From assembly GCA_004764695.1 (NCBI GenBank), contig SMSO01000034.1, forward strand, positions 2,922,501 through 2,986,500: 64,000 nt of DNA, in the 5' to 3' direction. Both the position numbers and the translations under genes were made by a program. The notes under the pieces are model-generated. The model searched no databases and was not told where the DNA came from. It saw only the letters and a list, made by a program, of their open reading frames with translations. Origin of the DNA: Schizochytrium sp. TIO01 (Eukaryota; Sar; Bigyra; Thraustochytrida; Thraustochytriidae). Below are positions 1 to 10,538 of this stretch, piece after piece. How positions within the stretch are numbered: position 1 is the first letter of the stretch; each line of letters starts with the position of its first letter.

Positions 1-1
1 A

Positions 2-1336
2 AGCGAAGACGCTCAAGATCCAACTAATGCATCAACTATGCCTGGAGATCTCATTCAAAATCTCCGCATATTCAAAACAGGCGCGAAAGTGCAGGTCAAT
101 GAATTGGGTGCTTGGAATATTCAAGTCGAAGAGCCCGATGGAACAATACTGCAAAAGGGTCGTGACGGGACCATGCTTATAAATTGCGATGGCCAATGTA
201 CCTTGTATAGGAATGGTCGACGATTTACCCGCTGCCTAGAAGATGGCAGCGAGACTATTGGTATTGCAGATCCCGAAGGTGAAGCTTCACTACGTAAACG
301 CTTCCGTCGCTATGAAGCTCTTGTTCAAGATAAGTCTCAGGATTATCAACAAAAGTTATTAAATGCTGAACGTGCACTTGTGAGTTCAACTCAAGAATAC
401 GAGCGTCAATGTCATTCGTTGAAGGAGCGCTTGAATTCTGAAATGCGCAGAGCAGACCGCATGGCACTTAAGCTTGAGCAATGGAGAGAGAAGAAACAGT
501 CTCTTGTAACAAGCAAATCTTCCTCTTTTTCAAATGTAAATCAAGGGCAGGACGCTGACCAAGGCACTTCAGCCCCGGCATTGCCTCCATTACCACATAT
601 GTCCTCAGGTAAATCAAATTTAGTGACAACATCCTCCAGCACGTCTTCAACAGCTGTTGGGGACGCCAACACAGCCAACAATGCACAAGAAAGTAAACCA
701 GTCATGGTTGATGAGGGAACGCAATGGAAACTTATGGACGCCCAAAGTCAATTTTTTGGAACGACTGGGTTTATCGAAGAATCTGAAAGTGTTTATAAAG
801 ACCCTATGCTTGCACGCACTTTGGTTGAGGAGTTACAGCAACGAATTTCTATTCTTGAAATTGAGAAGCAAGAAGTTGAAGATCGTTTGATTGATCTTCG
901 TTTCTCACTTAATGAAACCAAAGAGAAGAAGCGACCAGGGTGGGCACGCGTCTTCCCATTTCTCTTTGCAAGAAAGGCCGCAAAGGAGAACAAGCGGAAC
1001 AAGGAAAAGGGTGCATTCTCACGGCATGAAAGCCTTCTTGCGGCCGTAGAAAATCTCAAGCAAAGAGAAGAACGTGCTTCTCATGAGCTCACAGCTTTGA
1101 AACGCGAGTCTCAAGGACATATTGATGAAAAATCGAACCTCCGTCGACAAATCGAGACTCTCATTCGCGAGCGAGATGAAGTCCGTGATCGTTGCAACGA
1201 CTTACAGGCACATATCGATGAATATCTTCTTACGGAGGAGGATTTGAGTGCTAGACGGAGTATGGAGATCATGCCTTGCATTGATGAGGAGCTGCATATG
1301 CCAATCAGTTTAACAGAAGTCAGTCCAATGATTTGA
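2..1336 (+). CDS. Coiled-coil protein, 5'-truncated by window edge
   Basis: The reading frame is open from the first bases of the window; the first ATG is at 38 (432 aa), but the twelve upstream codons are also open, so the true start may lie outside. The N-terminal ~75 residues are non-helical and rich in short DG/NG turns (EPDGT, GRDGT, NGRR, EDGS), reminiscent of the glycine-rich G-box (TCP10_C) repeats of CPAP/STIL-partner proteins, though too short to assign. A coiled coil follows (about residues 80-150), then a Ser/Thr-rich linker (about 155-225), a second coil (about 255-295), a basic patch, and a third long coil (about 330-400). No membrane segment or catalytic motif is seen. A structural or cytoskeletal role would be inference. 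It converges on the transporter at 1924. Confidence 0.75.
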   Translation, partial: SEDAQDPTNASTMPGDLIQNLRIFKTGAKVQVNELGAWNIQVEEPDGTILQKGRDGTMLINCDGQCTLYRNGRRFTRCLEDGSETIGIADPEGEASLRKRFRRYEALVQDKSQDYQQKLLNAERALVSSTQEYERQCHSLKERLNSEMRRADRMALKLEQWREKKQSLVTSKSSSFSNVNQGQDADQGTSAPALPPLPHMSSGKSNLVTTSSSTSSTAVGDANTANNAQESKPVMVDEGTQWKLMDAQSQFFGTTGFIEESESVYKDPMLARTLVEELQQRISILEIEKQEVEDRLIDLRFSLNETKEKKRPGWARVFPFLFARKAAKENKRNKEKGAFSRHESLLAAVENLKQREERASHELTALKRESQGHIDEKSNLRRQIETLIRERDEVRDRCNDLQAHIDEYLLTEEDLSARRSMEIMPCIDEELHMPISLTEVSPMI

Positions 1337-1923
1337 TGTTGTAGTGTAATTCATAAAGGTTTGTTCAGTTTTCGTTTTAAAATATTTTTTTATTCTTTTT
1401 TAGATCCTTCGCAGCTTATCTGAATTCCAAAATATTCAAGTACAACATTTAACATCACTATTGGTTTCAATTAAATAACAATCAAGCTCTTTATAAATTG
1501 CATCAATCCATACTATAGTTACAAGGTCAAATGAGGACACGCGAAAACCACCAAGAGTATCTCTTTACAAATTGACAGAAGAAACCAACTAGTTTTGATT
1601 GAAATTTAGTGAGTAACAATTAATTTTTCGAAGCTTAGAATAGAATCGTTCATGCATTCCAACTATATATAGGATGCAGCTAAGGACTCAGTATTATAAA
1701 CAGGAATCAACAAAGTACTTGTCTTATTAATACCTACAGAGGTAACTAGCTGCAGGAGTCAAGTGCTGTTCATATACCAAGAGTAGTCATGTGCTTGATA
1801 AGCCCATAATCGCTTGCAAAACTTGAAAAGAAAAAACAACAACAATAGCAGCAGGCAACAATACTGGCCGTGTTATACACAAATGACCTTTTCATTATTA
1901 CTGATCACGTTCTATATGTTTCT
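1337..1923. other. Convergent intergenic region
   Basis: AT-rich spacer between two converging genes. It must hold both 3' ends. I see no ORF, repeat or RNA gene of note. Confidence 0.6.
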
Positions 1924-3732
1924 TTATGTAACTGAGAGTTCGAGCTCAGGACGCGGTGTATTGCGCTCGTTGTGATGGTCCGAAGAATCCTGCATCGTAA
2001 GTTCATCCTCAGACTCCGACCCAGCAAGACGAACGTGATCACCACCTCGAGCCATTGAATAGAAAGCGTATAGCATATAGATGAAAGCAATAACAACAAC
2101 GAAGACAGCAACCTGAGCTAGGCCTTGTGAGCTGAGCTGCGCAAAGAGGAACCAGTTGATCTGCACTGCGAGGCACGGAATAAGAGGTACCATGGGTACA
2201 CGAAAAGTATCAACTTTATCCTCCTCGAGGCGACGCACACGAGCCCACAATGCTCCAAAGGTGACCAATGTAAGTATTGCGAAGAAAATTGTTACTCCAG
2301 AACCCCAAGATTTGACATAACCAAGCCCCAAAAACGCAGAAGCAAAGCTGAATATAGTGATAAGAACCCCAGCTTGGCGCTCGTGACGTACACGAATAAA
2401 CATGAGAGCAACATTCGTAAGGATGAAGCTAAGTAAGATCCCTCCACTAATGAGATCGTTTAGATTGTGAAAGGGGACAAAGAGCGAAGTCAATGTCATC
2501 ATGATGCCCGAGGCAATTACACCATAGACAAAGTTGCCGTTCGCAGCTTTATGAGAAAACACCTTCGGGAGCATACCATCCAAAGCTACAGTCGCCTGCA
2601 AGCGGGATTGCGGCAAGAAGCTCACAAGAACAACAGCAGGTAAGACCACAAGAATTTGGCCCACCATTACAACATGCACGGCCCAGGTAGCACCAACATA
2701 CTTAAAGGCGGAACCAAAGCCCTCATTATCATTAATTTCACTTGCAGGAACCATACCAACTAAAACCAGCGATGCGAGGATGTACAAGATTGTAATGATA
2801 ATAATTGTAGCCACAATTGCCACAGGAACATCACGATGCGGGCGTGTGGCTTCCATGACGAGACAGGTGACCTCATCAAAGCCAATGTATCCAAAAAATG
2901 CAATCGTCGAGCCAAGGAAGATACCATGAGCTCCTCCCGTCATATCTTCCGCAGGTTCTGGGATGAACGGGACAAGGTTTGCAGAGTCAAAATACATGCC
3001 ACCTACGAAGATGACAAAAATGACCAGCGAAACCTTGAACACCACCAAGATGTTAAGTGCGATGCGTCCCATTTCAACACCGCCCAGCAGGATAGAGACC
3101 ATGAGCATGCACAGAAAAGCAGCTCCAAGATTGACGCTAGAACCGTTCAATGAATTGATCCAGCAGTGCTGGACATCGTTCTGGTCATTTGAGCATCCTA
3201 AGGCGCCAAGTTCGCTGGCATAAAATGCAACTTTATCGCCCCACGACCGTGCGACCGCAGATCCTGCAATACCGTATTCGAGAGTAAGGAAGAAAGCTCC
3301 GTACACGCCGAAAATCTCGCCAATACCATGAATTCCGAAGCTGTAGGTGGACCCCGCAGACGGAATTCTGCACGCGAGCTCTGCATACGCAAGAGCCGTC
3401 ACAAAACATGCAAGTCCTGCAGCGAGCCATGAAAGGCAGGTGGCGGGACCGGCGAATTGGTGGGCGATGGTGCCAGCCAGTACAAAGATACCAGATCCAA
3501 TGGTTCCACCAACGCCGACGGCCAGCAAAGACACAAGGTCATAGACCCTGAGCGTATCCGGCGCAGCTTCTTCAGCCTGGCGCCGGATGAGCCAGAGCGG
3601 CTTTCTGCGCAGCATCCGTAGCCCCATGGCGCCCTCCGCTGCTCGCAAGGTGCCACCGCGGCCTCCTGTTCCTCCCTCGCCACGCGAACGCGGACCTCCC
3701 TCGCGACCCACGCCGCCCCGGGCGCGGAGCAT
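1924..3732 (-). CDS. Cationic amino acid transporter (SLC7/CAT family)
   Basis: Membrane permease of the APC superfamily, expected to carry cationic amino acids across the plasma or vacuolar membrane. About 14 hydrophobic segments can be counted, the CAT-type number. The first carries the diagnostic GVGGTIGSGIFVLAG substrate-binding loop; TM6 has the FFGYIGFDEV motif; and the last two segments (starting FRVPMVPLIPCLA) match the C-terminal domain typical of CATs and bacterial homologues. The start is set at the ATG at 3732 (602 aa). The frame remains open upstream, but only with a TTG at 3768. Another in-frame ATG lies closer to the first membrane segment, so the Gly/Arg-rich N-terminus could be shorter. 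The tail is acidic and Ser-rich (SESEDE). The 5' end sits in a CpG-rich patch (about 3640-3740). Family assignment is firm; substrate is inferred. Confidence 0.93.
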   Translation of the reverse strand: MLRARGGVGREGGPRSRGEGGTGGRGGTLRAAEGAMGLRMLRRKPLWLIRRQAEEAAPDTLRVYDLVSLLAVGVGGTIGSGIFVLAGTIAHQFAGPATCLSWLAAGLACFVTALAYAELACRIPSAGSTYSFGIHGIGEIFGVYGAFFLTLEYGIAGSAVARSWGDKVAFYASELGALGCSNDQNDVQHCWINSLNGSSVNLGAAFLCMLMVSILLGGVEMGRIALNILVVFKVSLVIFVIFVGGMYFDSANLVPFIPEPAEDMTGGAHGIFLGSTIAFFGYIGFDEVTCLVMEATRPHRDVPVAIVATIIIITILYILASLVLVGMVPASEINDNEGFGSAFKYVGATWAVHVVMVGQILVVLPAVVLVSFLPQSRLQATVALDGMLPKVFSHKAANGNFVYGVIASGIMMTLTSLFVPFHNLNDLISGGILLSFILTNVALMFIRVRHERQAGVLITIFSFASAFLGLGYVKSWGSGVTIFFAILTLVTFGALWARVRRLEEDKVDTFRVPMVPLIPCLAVQINWFLFAQLSSQGLAQVAVFVVVIAFIYMLYAFYSMARGGDHVRLAGSESEDELTMQDSSDHHNERNTPRPELELSVT

Positions 3733-5783
3733 TCGTTCTACGACCGAAAAGATCTTCGAAAGCGCCAAACGACAAAGTTCGAAACGAACGAAGAAAACGA
3801 ATCAAAGTCGAGCCCCGAACAGAATCAATCAACAAAGCAACCAGGCCAAAGAGCCAATCCGGAGCAGAATGCAAGCGTTAGGCCACGCTTGCGGGTCTGC
3901 TTGGCTGTAGTTCACTACACCAAAGCCACGTTGACATTATTGGTAGCCATGTTCCCTGTTGTACTAGCCAGATCCTCATTCATTCATTTATTCATATTAT
4001 TTGTCTTCACCTTTTGCAATTTTCTTTTCTCTTTCCTTTCTGTCACTTAGTACAACCTCCTCAGTCTAAACTATAGCAGTAGCCAAGCCCAAGATCGGAT
4101 CCGGGACAGCTACCTTCTGTCTCGTTCTGTTCCTTCGGTGTTCCAATAAGATAGTGATACCTCTTAATAGGTCGTTTTTTTTTTTTTTTCTTGTTTAAAA
4201 AATAGAAAGCAAATCGCCTGAGAATGAGACAACTTGCGGAACCAAGCTGATGTTAGACATTTCGGTATACTTGCAGAAAGCCACAGTTGCAAGCGACTGT
4301 TTATGCTAAGAGACATTTACGACGCTAGCTAACAAGATCTCTCACAGGGTATCCGGGTATACTGTTGAAGCAGCGTGCCTTACTTACATTTGAAAGTAAG
4401 TCTATGCAATCAACCTGCCTAAAGATGAAGGATTGTCTTTTAAGCAGTTACTTTATATTTTGCGATACAATGCATCTACAGGGAACGAGTCCTGGCCTTA
4501 AAAAGGTATCGATTCGCATTATGAGTTATTTTAATCTGTAGTACACCGCTTAAGATGGTGTGATTAGTAGAAGTATGGCCCATGGTTCGAAAATCTTGCT
4601 GACCATTTGCATTCAATTTCATGCCCTATCAAGAAATAATAACAGCACTTCATATTTTATTAACACCTGTTAAAGAAAACATTTCATGAAACAAAGAAAC
4701 TCCAGATCTAAAATCCTTACAATCCTTAAATGCTTCATCCAATTTTTGCATTTTAGCTGAGATTGACAACAAGATCGGTAAACCCAATCTCGAGTTTCAT
4801 ATTTCTGAGAACCACAACATGTGTCACTGACGTTGTACTAATCGAAATTCAAGGGGACGAGAGGTTGCATTTTGTAAACAGAATAATGGCTTAGATAAAG
4901 ATTTCCAATTATTTGTCCGATTCTTCAAATAAAAACATATGTAAACACACCCCTAAAAATATATCAACGGTGAATTATGCACGAATTCATTAGACATGGG
5001 CGTATGACAGCATCTAAGAACCCTCAACACTTTATTCGCTACGAATTCTGGCACAGTAAATAGTTTATTCATCTGAGCTAAACTTAGCCAGCAACATGAG
5101 CCTCTGTGTTAATAAAGGCATCGCATGTTTGGCAAATCAGTCAAGGAATTAATCACCCATTTTTGAATTGAAACTACATCACAAATATAACAATATTCCC
5201 TCCTAGGGCTTCAAAACAGATCCACTATAGAGGAAAAAGTACAATGCAGCAGGTGTTCTTCAAGATTTGGGGGTCGCGCACCAATCGCCATCTTATATAG
5301 CTAAAACAATAGCACTTGTGTGTACCCGTTTTAAGACACGGCGCGACCTAGGGTCTTAATGAATTGCATGAGTGGTCCTATCCAATGTATTATAGTACGG
5401 CGTCCTAAAATGGCTTCCGTTGAATAAAGTACGCGTCCTAAATTGCGGCATCGGTCCTAAAACAGGGACTCTTGCGAAGGCCGTGAAAGCAGCAAAAGAA
5501 GAGACGGTAAATTCAAATTCGAAGTCAAAATCAAATTCAGTCCTCAAACCATGCGAATTCGAAGCTAAGACCAAAGAAAACTTCAGGTTTGGATTTAGCT
5601 TGAAGTTCAAGGTTGAACGCGGGAGCGCGGGAGGGGACTGGAACGACCAGGCTTGGAAAAAAGGAAAGGATCTAATCTCAACCACTCTAATCCAGAGGAG
5701 TAGCTTTTGCTGTACTCCAAAACCAGATCAGATTGACCTTCGCTGGAGCGGGTGGCTTGAGCTTGGTCTTGGCGAGGAAGAAT
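3733..5783. other. Divergent intergenic/promoter region
   Basis: Two kilobases between the divergent starts of the transporter and the large gene at 5784. Mostly AT-rich, with a T-run near 4170-4190. The last 450 bp are unusual: a GTCCTAAA-like motif recurs at 5374-5380, 5401-5410, 5434-5443 and 5452-5461, followed by a stretch rich in AATTC/TTCGA words (about 5508-5620). ORFs here (for example from 5420) begin at non-ATG codons, and I do not accept them as genes. Confidence 0.5.
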
Positions 5784-8609
5784 ATGCTTCGCGTACGGGT
5801 CCCGTCGGCGCTGCGGCGCGGCGGTGGCGCGGGCCCGAAGGCCGTGGCGGAGATGGTTTCTCGCACGGTGCTTGTGTACAGCGGACGCAGCGCTGGTGTA
5901 GGTTTGCGCGAGTACTTGGAGTTCTGGTCGCAGCTGACGGTGGAGCAGATCACAGAGCTTGTCTCAGAAATCGTTGCCAAGATTGTGGACCTCGAGAGAC
6001 CCGAAAGGTCCAAGCTACGAGGTGCTACAGCCACAGCGGTCCGCAAGGAAGCGCCGTACAGAGCACTTGTGCAGACGCTCGACTACATTCACCTCTTCCT
6101 TAGGGTCGACTATGCTTCACCGAGGTTCGACCGCGCTGCATCCCTGTGGGAGTCTGCACAGGTGTCTATGTCCTCCCCGGCTGCAATGCGACGCGTCAAG
6201 GAGATCATGAGGGGTATGTTGCACAGAAGATCTAACCCAGGCGACCACCTTGTCACGTATGCGCTTGTGGACGCATGCTCGAGCGGTGTCGATATTGAAA
6301 CCTCTATAGACGCCATGAATAGCCCATTCATGTTTGCTTATGTGAGAAATTATTTGCACCAATCTGATCTTCAGGTTGGCCTTGTAGTTTATACTGAGCT
6401 GGCAAAGTACCTCTCTGGAGTCTTTAATGCGTGCAGGCAAACCCCAGTGGTCTTCAAGGGAACAATGCTAAATCTACTGTTCATGGTTAAGGAGGTATTG
6501 GTTTTGTGGCCTCCACAAAAGTCGGTGGTGGCACTGCTTGAGAATATGGCCAAGATGCTCCACGCATCAGTGCTTATGTGGCCGAAGCCGTACTGCACGT
6601 TTGCCCAGAACGTGCTTGAACGTATACAGATAGAAATTAAAAACCCTGGTTATCACTTGCGAATGAGGCTGTTGCAGGAGCAGCCAGATCTTGGAGTTCA
6701 TCTTCCTTCAGCGGCAAGTGCTCGCATAAGACCGGATGTCACGGTCATTGTCGATGATATGACTCTCTATGGAAACTTTCTCCTTCGTGCTTGCCGGTCC
6801 CTGACAAAATCCAAGGATCGGCCTCGCCTCGACACATTTGATCTAACACAGCGTGACCTTCTCGACAACCTTTTCCATTTGTCGTATATGTATGATCTAG
6901 GGTTCACTGCTACGTCGCTTGGGTCTCAGATAGCGCAGCTCTCGGATGAACAGGTCTCTGAATCACTCAAAATGCTTATGGAGCCCGAGTTACAGTTTCC
7001 TGGTTCTACTAGCATGTCCACAACATCTTCATCGTCATCTTCAACATCTACAAATCCTTCAGTGGGAGCACAGAGCTCTGCATCGACAAGACAAGGTCTA
7101 GCAAATTGGTTGAGCCGTCTCCCGGAAATACGCCATCAGGCACTCGGGGCAAACTTTATCTTGCAGTCTCTACAAACACACGCGGCGCGAAATTGGGACG
7201 AGGAAAATAGCGCAGGAAACGAAAGAAACTTTGCTCACTGGCTTGAGGTCCCGGAGTGCTCCTTTGATTTGCATAGCTATGATGCGATGTTGGAACACCA
7301 AGCTGCACCATTATGGAATACGACTAATCGCCTTCTTTGCTTAGGCACAAATCAATGCGTGCAACATAGTCTGTACTCATTTCGAGCGTCCTTGGCAGCG
7401 TCAGAAGCTAGTTCTCCCGAGGCAATCTACCTAGCACCAGGCCTTTGCCATAATGACTTGTGCGCTTTCCTTGCCTCCAGGGATGTGTGGTACTACAAAC
7501 ATGTGTACGCCCCCTTCTGCGCAAGCCTAAGCCTGTGTCCAGGTGTGGATGAGACACCTTCTATTTCTCGCCGGCGTCGATCTGCTAGTAGTGATGCAGC
7601 AGATATGGATATAGATGGAACTGTTTCTCCTTTGCAGCGTATCGTAGGTCTTCTTTCAGACTACGTACAAAGCGCCGAAGAAACATGCAATGTGCAGATT
7701 TTTGAGGTTCACTGTTTCTCAGATATTAAAAACTCAAAACCTGCTGAAATCATCCCGTTCCTGTGCCGTGTCGAGATTGGACTCGGCGCAGCTGCGCAGA
7801 TTCATAGCAATGCAACTACCGGCCGAGAGCGCGACCGTGTTCGCTCCGTGAGTACAAGCTCGGTTTCTTCAGCTGCGTCCTCGGTTTCCTCTACAGGATT
7901 TCTTTCTCCAACGCAACAAAGTGGCACAATGTCATTCTCGGGCCTCCCTACTGTCGCTACAGCCTCGAGCGCCAACATCGCTGCTACGACGCTCACTCCA
8001 ACACCTCCCGGAGTTTCAAGCCCGGGCATTGGATCGTCTGCAGCAATTAATTTTTCAGCACGCGAGCCGTGTGCATGGGATGAGGCAATGCTAGATCGCC
8101 GATTTCTCCGTAGTGGCGTGGGACCTGGCGCAACTCCTACGATTCAGGTATCAATGGAGGGTGTGAAATTAGATGGTACGGTTCTCTCCAAGGCTCTCAT
8201 GCTGCCTCCTGCTGAGTATCTTTCGCTGGTTCTTTCAAATTGCCCAGCTTATGCAAGCTCTACCTCTGATGGTGCAACATTAACTCCGCTGCCCTACCTT
8301 AGCCACACAGCACAAGTTAGTCCATTGCAGCCTTGGATGCAAGTAAGCTGGATCAAACAGGGCAACGTACAATATCTGACTGATCTCATGCGGAAGCGAG
8401 ATAAGAAGCCCAAAGAGTTAGATGGTCTGGCAGACGCTATTTCACGCGCGCATGAAGAGTTTGATGCTCGGTCAGTAGAGATCACGTCGGAAGGCGAGTC
8501 GTTCCAAATTTGCGTAGATGGTAATATCTTTGGACCTTTTCAGCGAATTAAAGTTGTGCCAGCACAAGATACTTTGCCTGTGCAAACGTTCTTGCCGGTT
8601 GTCTCCTAG
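5784..8609 (+). CDS. Large hypothetical protein, family not recognised
   Basis: A 941-aa intronless reading frame from the ATG at 5784; the frame is open upstream only to a TTG at 5733, and a second ATG at 5853 is possible. The N-terminus is Arg-rich (MLRVRVPSALRRGG). The first ~400 residues are Leu-rich and look all-helical, like an alpha-solenoid. A Ser/Thr-rich linker follows (about 405-435). The middle contains a compact Cys/His/Trp-bearing region, then a second Ser/Thr-rich linker (about 685-755). The C-terminal ~190 residues look like a beta-rich folded domain ending ...TFLPVVS. No transmembrane segment or catalytic signature is seen. The layout (helical N-terminus, long linkers, folded C-terminus) suits a scaffold or trafficking subunit, but that is a guess. 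An AATAAA palindrome lies 75 bp after the stop. Confidence 0.85.
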   Translation: MLRVRVPSALRRGGGAGPKAVAEMVSRTVLVYSGRSAGVGLREYLEFWSQLTVEQITELVSEIVAKIVDLERPERSKLRGATATAVRKEAPYRALVQTLDYIHLFLRVDYASPRFDRAASLWESAQVSMSSPAAMRRVKEIMRGMLHRRSNPGDHLVTYALVDACSSGVDIETSIDAMNSPFMFAYVRNYLHQSDLQVGLVVYTELAKYLSGVFNACRQTPVVFKGTMLNLLFMVKEVLVLWPPQKSVVALLENMAKMLHASVLMWPKPYCTFAQNVLERIQIEIKNPGYHLRMRLLQEQPDLGVHLPSAASARIRPDVTVIVDDMTLYGNFLLRACRSLTKSKDRPRLDTFDLTQRDLLDNLFHLSYMYDLGFTATSLGSQIAQLSDEQVSESLKMLMEPELQFPGSTSMSTTSSSSSSTSTNPSVGAQSSASTRQGLANWLSRLPEIRHQALGANFILQSLQTHAARNWDEENSAGNERNFAHWLEVPECSFDLHSYDAMLEHQAAPLWNTTNRLLCLGTNQCVQHSLYSFRASLAASEASSPEAIYLAPGLCHNDLCAFLASRDVWYYKHVYAPFCASLSLCPGVDETPSISRRRRSASSDAADMDIDGTVSPLQRIVGLLSDYVQSAEETCNVQIFEVHCFSDIKNSKPAEIIPFLCRVEIGLGAAAQIHSNATTGRERDRVRSVSTSSVSSAASSVSSTGFLSPTQQSGTMSFSGLPTVATASSANIAATTLTPTPPGVSSPGIGSSAAINFSAREPCAWDEAMLDRRFLRSGVGPGATPTIQVSMEGVKLDGTVLSKALMLPPAEYLSLVLSNCPAYASSTSDGATLTPLPYLSHTAQVSPLQPWMQVSWIKQGNVQYLTDLMRKRDKKPKELDGLADAISRAHEEFDARSVEITSEGESFQICVDGNIFGPFQRIKVVPAQDTLPVQTFLPVVS

Positions 8610-9301
8610 TTTTCGTATCTTTCCCTTACAACGTTAATCATTGTGTGCCTTCCTATGTGTGCGCAGTATAAAAGAGGGAAAACAATAAATCTTTATTGTT
8701 GGTTCAGTCGCACATACACAATAGTACTATAGTAGACTGAGTTATTATCCCTATAGCCTTGTAAATTGTAATGCAGTATATTTCTATTTTTTAAATAAGA
8801 TTGAGTCTTTAGGCTCTTTTTTTAACAATGGTCTTGATGTTTTAAGGTCGTAGCTATTCACTCTTTTCTATTATTTTGTTTTTAACACACACCGTATAGT
8901 TTCCATGCTTGATACTGAATCCTTGCAAACCGTACTAGCTATGATGTTGGATTGACCTATCAACATTTGTTTTTTGGATCACGGCTAAGATCCAGGTGAA
9001 AGTTTATTTAGTTTGTTTCGTATCCATTTCTCCACTATTTTCGTCTCCTCAGAATGACTCTTTTGATCAATTGTCAAGGGACACATCTAGAAAGTCCCAC
9101 CAAATTCTACCGTTGAAAAAGAGCCCAGAAAAAGCTTAGTATATACTAAAAGACAGCTTTCTATGTTGTGACGCAAAGAGCTCCCGGCAATCAGAAAGGT
9201 TTTCTGAAAAGCTCCTTACTTGAGTGTTGGAGGTCTGTCAAGCGCTTGCTTGTTTCTTTCGATTCGCTCGTGTTACAGCTGTTCGGGGCAAACACCTAAA
9301 G
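8610..9301. other. Intergenic region
   Basis: AT-rich spacer between two same-strand genes. Apart from the palindromic AATAAA element I see only T-rich runs. It should contain the promoter of the ER protein at 9302. Confidence 0.5.
8681..8700 (+). terminator. Probable polyadenylation signal in a palindrome
   Basis: AATAAA at 8684-8689 lies inside a perfect inverted repeat (AACAATAAA, 2-nt spacer, TTTATTGTT), 75 bp beyond the stop codon at 8609. The reverse strand therefore also reads AATAAA. Confidence 0.45.
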
Positions 9302-10282
9302 ATGGCGAGAGGTGCTGCATCCGCTTCATGCCGTTGGGCCTTTTTAGTTGTGGCGGCTACCTTGGCAACGAGTTCGCTTGCGCAGGTATCGAGTCAGGTC
9401 AGTGGAAGTGATGAATGCGTTGACTTGGGCTCTGATATGAGCTTAATGGCTTCTGGGTGCCTCTATGAGCTGACAGAGGATAACTTTGAGCAATTCCTTG
9501 ACCAATCTTTGGTGTCGTGCGTACTTTTCTATGAAAATGACAACGCAGCCTTTAAAGTTGCTGAGGCTGAGTTCAAGGATGCTGCCTCTCGCTTGGCTAC
9601 CCACGGGAACCTTTCAGTAGCCACCATGCATATTAGCTCAAACCCCAGAGTTGCTCGTTCCACAGCGGCGACTGGACCTGTATCAGTCAAGTTGTTCGAC
9701 AAACGTCTTCGGTCACAGAACTTTTATGATTTGTATGCTCTACATCTGAACGGCCCTCGTTTTGAAATAACTGGTGAGACCCTCTTCAATCTCATGCAGG
9801 ACTACTATCAAAATAGCACAGGGCACGAAGCATTGGACGAAATCGCTCAAGACTTTGCGCATTCTGTTATGCAGAGGGACGACGAATACGCAGAAAAAGC
9901 ACTTGCTCAAGCCCGTGAGGTAGCCAAGGACCTAAGTAATGGTATGGTATACCTTTCTGCGATGGAGTCTGTCAAGAATAAGGGCCTTTATGTTATTGCA
10001 AAGGCGTTTAATGATGTTTCGTTGGAGTTAGGCAGTGCTTCTCAACCTCAAGTGTCTGAATCTAGGCTTCCATTGGAGCAACGGGCACGTGCACTCTTAT
10101 TCATGCATATATCTGGTGAGCTCAGCAAGCCTTTGCTCAGCAAGGGCAAGGTTCCCACTTACACGCGGAAGTTCACGACTCCAGCGGAAGATGCTCCCAA
10201 AGACAGTGAAAAAACAGCGGAAGCAGCACGCGCAGCTGCCGCTCGTGCTGCGGCGCAGGCAGCAGGTACGTCTCTTGAGTGA
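9302..10282 (+). CDS. PDI/ERp29-like secretory-pathway protein lacking CxxC
   Basis: 326 aa from the ATG at 9302; the frame is open upstream only via a GTG. Residues 1-27 form a classical signal peptide (hydrophobic WAFLVVAATLATSSLA, then AQ). Residues about 45-145 follow a thioredoxin/PDI fold (CVLFYEND..., a long helix, SVATMHISSNP, then GPVSVKLFD), but the position of the active CxxC holds no cysteine pair, so it should be redox-inactive. Residues about 175-270 are helical and match the layout of the ERp29 C-terminal domain (LDEIAQDF..., a YLSAMESV-type helix pair). An Ala-rich tail ends in GTSLE with no KDEL-type retrieval signal. A chaperone-like role in the ER lumen is inferred. A GTACGT...TTGCAG pair straddles the stop codon, so a different spliced tail is conceivable but not shown. 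Confidence 0.75.
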   Translation: MARGAASASCRWAFLVVAATLATSSLAQVSSQVSGSDECVDLGSDMSLMASGCLYELTEDNFEQFLDQSLVSCVLFYENDNAAFKVAEAEFKDAASRLATHGNLSVATMHISSNPRVARSTAATGPVSVKLFDKRLRSQNFYDLYALHLNGPRFEITGETLFNLMQDYYQNSTGHEALDEIAQDFAHSVMQRDDEYAEKALAQAREVAKDLSNGMVYLSAMESVKNKGLYVIAKAFNDVSLELGSASQPQVSESRLPLEQRARALLFMHISGELSKPLLSKGKVPTYTRKFTTPAEDAPKDSEKTAEAARAAAARAAAQAAGTSLE

Positions 10283-10538
10283 TTGCAGGGAGCTTTTTAT
10301 CTATCTATGTTCATTGCCAGCTGCTATCATAACTTGGTTCTTCCCGCGAGAGAGAAAGGAAATGACATGAAATATATGGGGAGGCAGAGTATTCACCTTT
10401 TTCTTTTCATGCCGACGTACTTTGAAAGACAAGTAGGTCCCCGTACTTTAAACAATAATAACATCTTTAATTGGGATATATTAATAACAGAATAACACCA
10501 AACGCAAAATAGTGTCGGAATCAGTATCCATACTATGT

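Noticed and set aside
5420-6103. Plus-strand ORF of 227 codons overlapping the start of the gene at 5784
   Set aside because: Begins at TTG, is in another frame from the long gene, and its composition past 5700 is Arg/Gly-rich shadow sequence.
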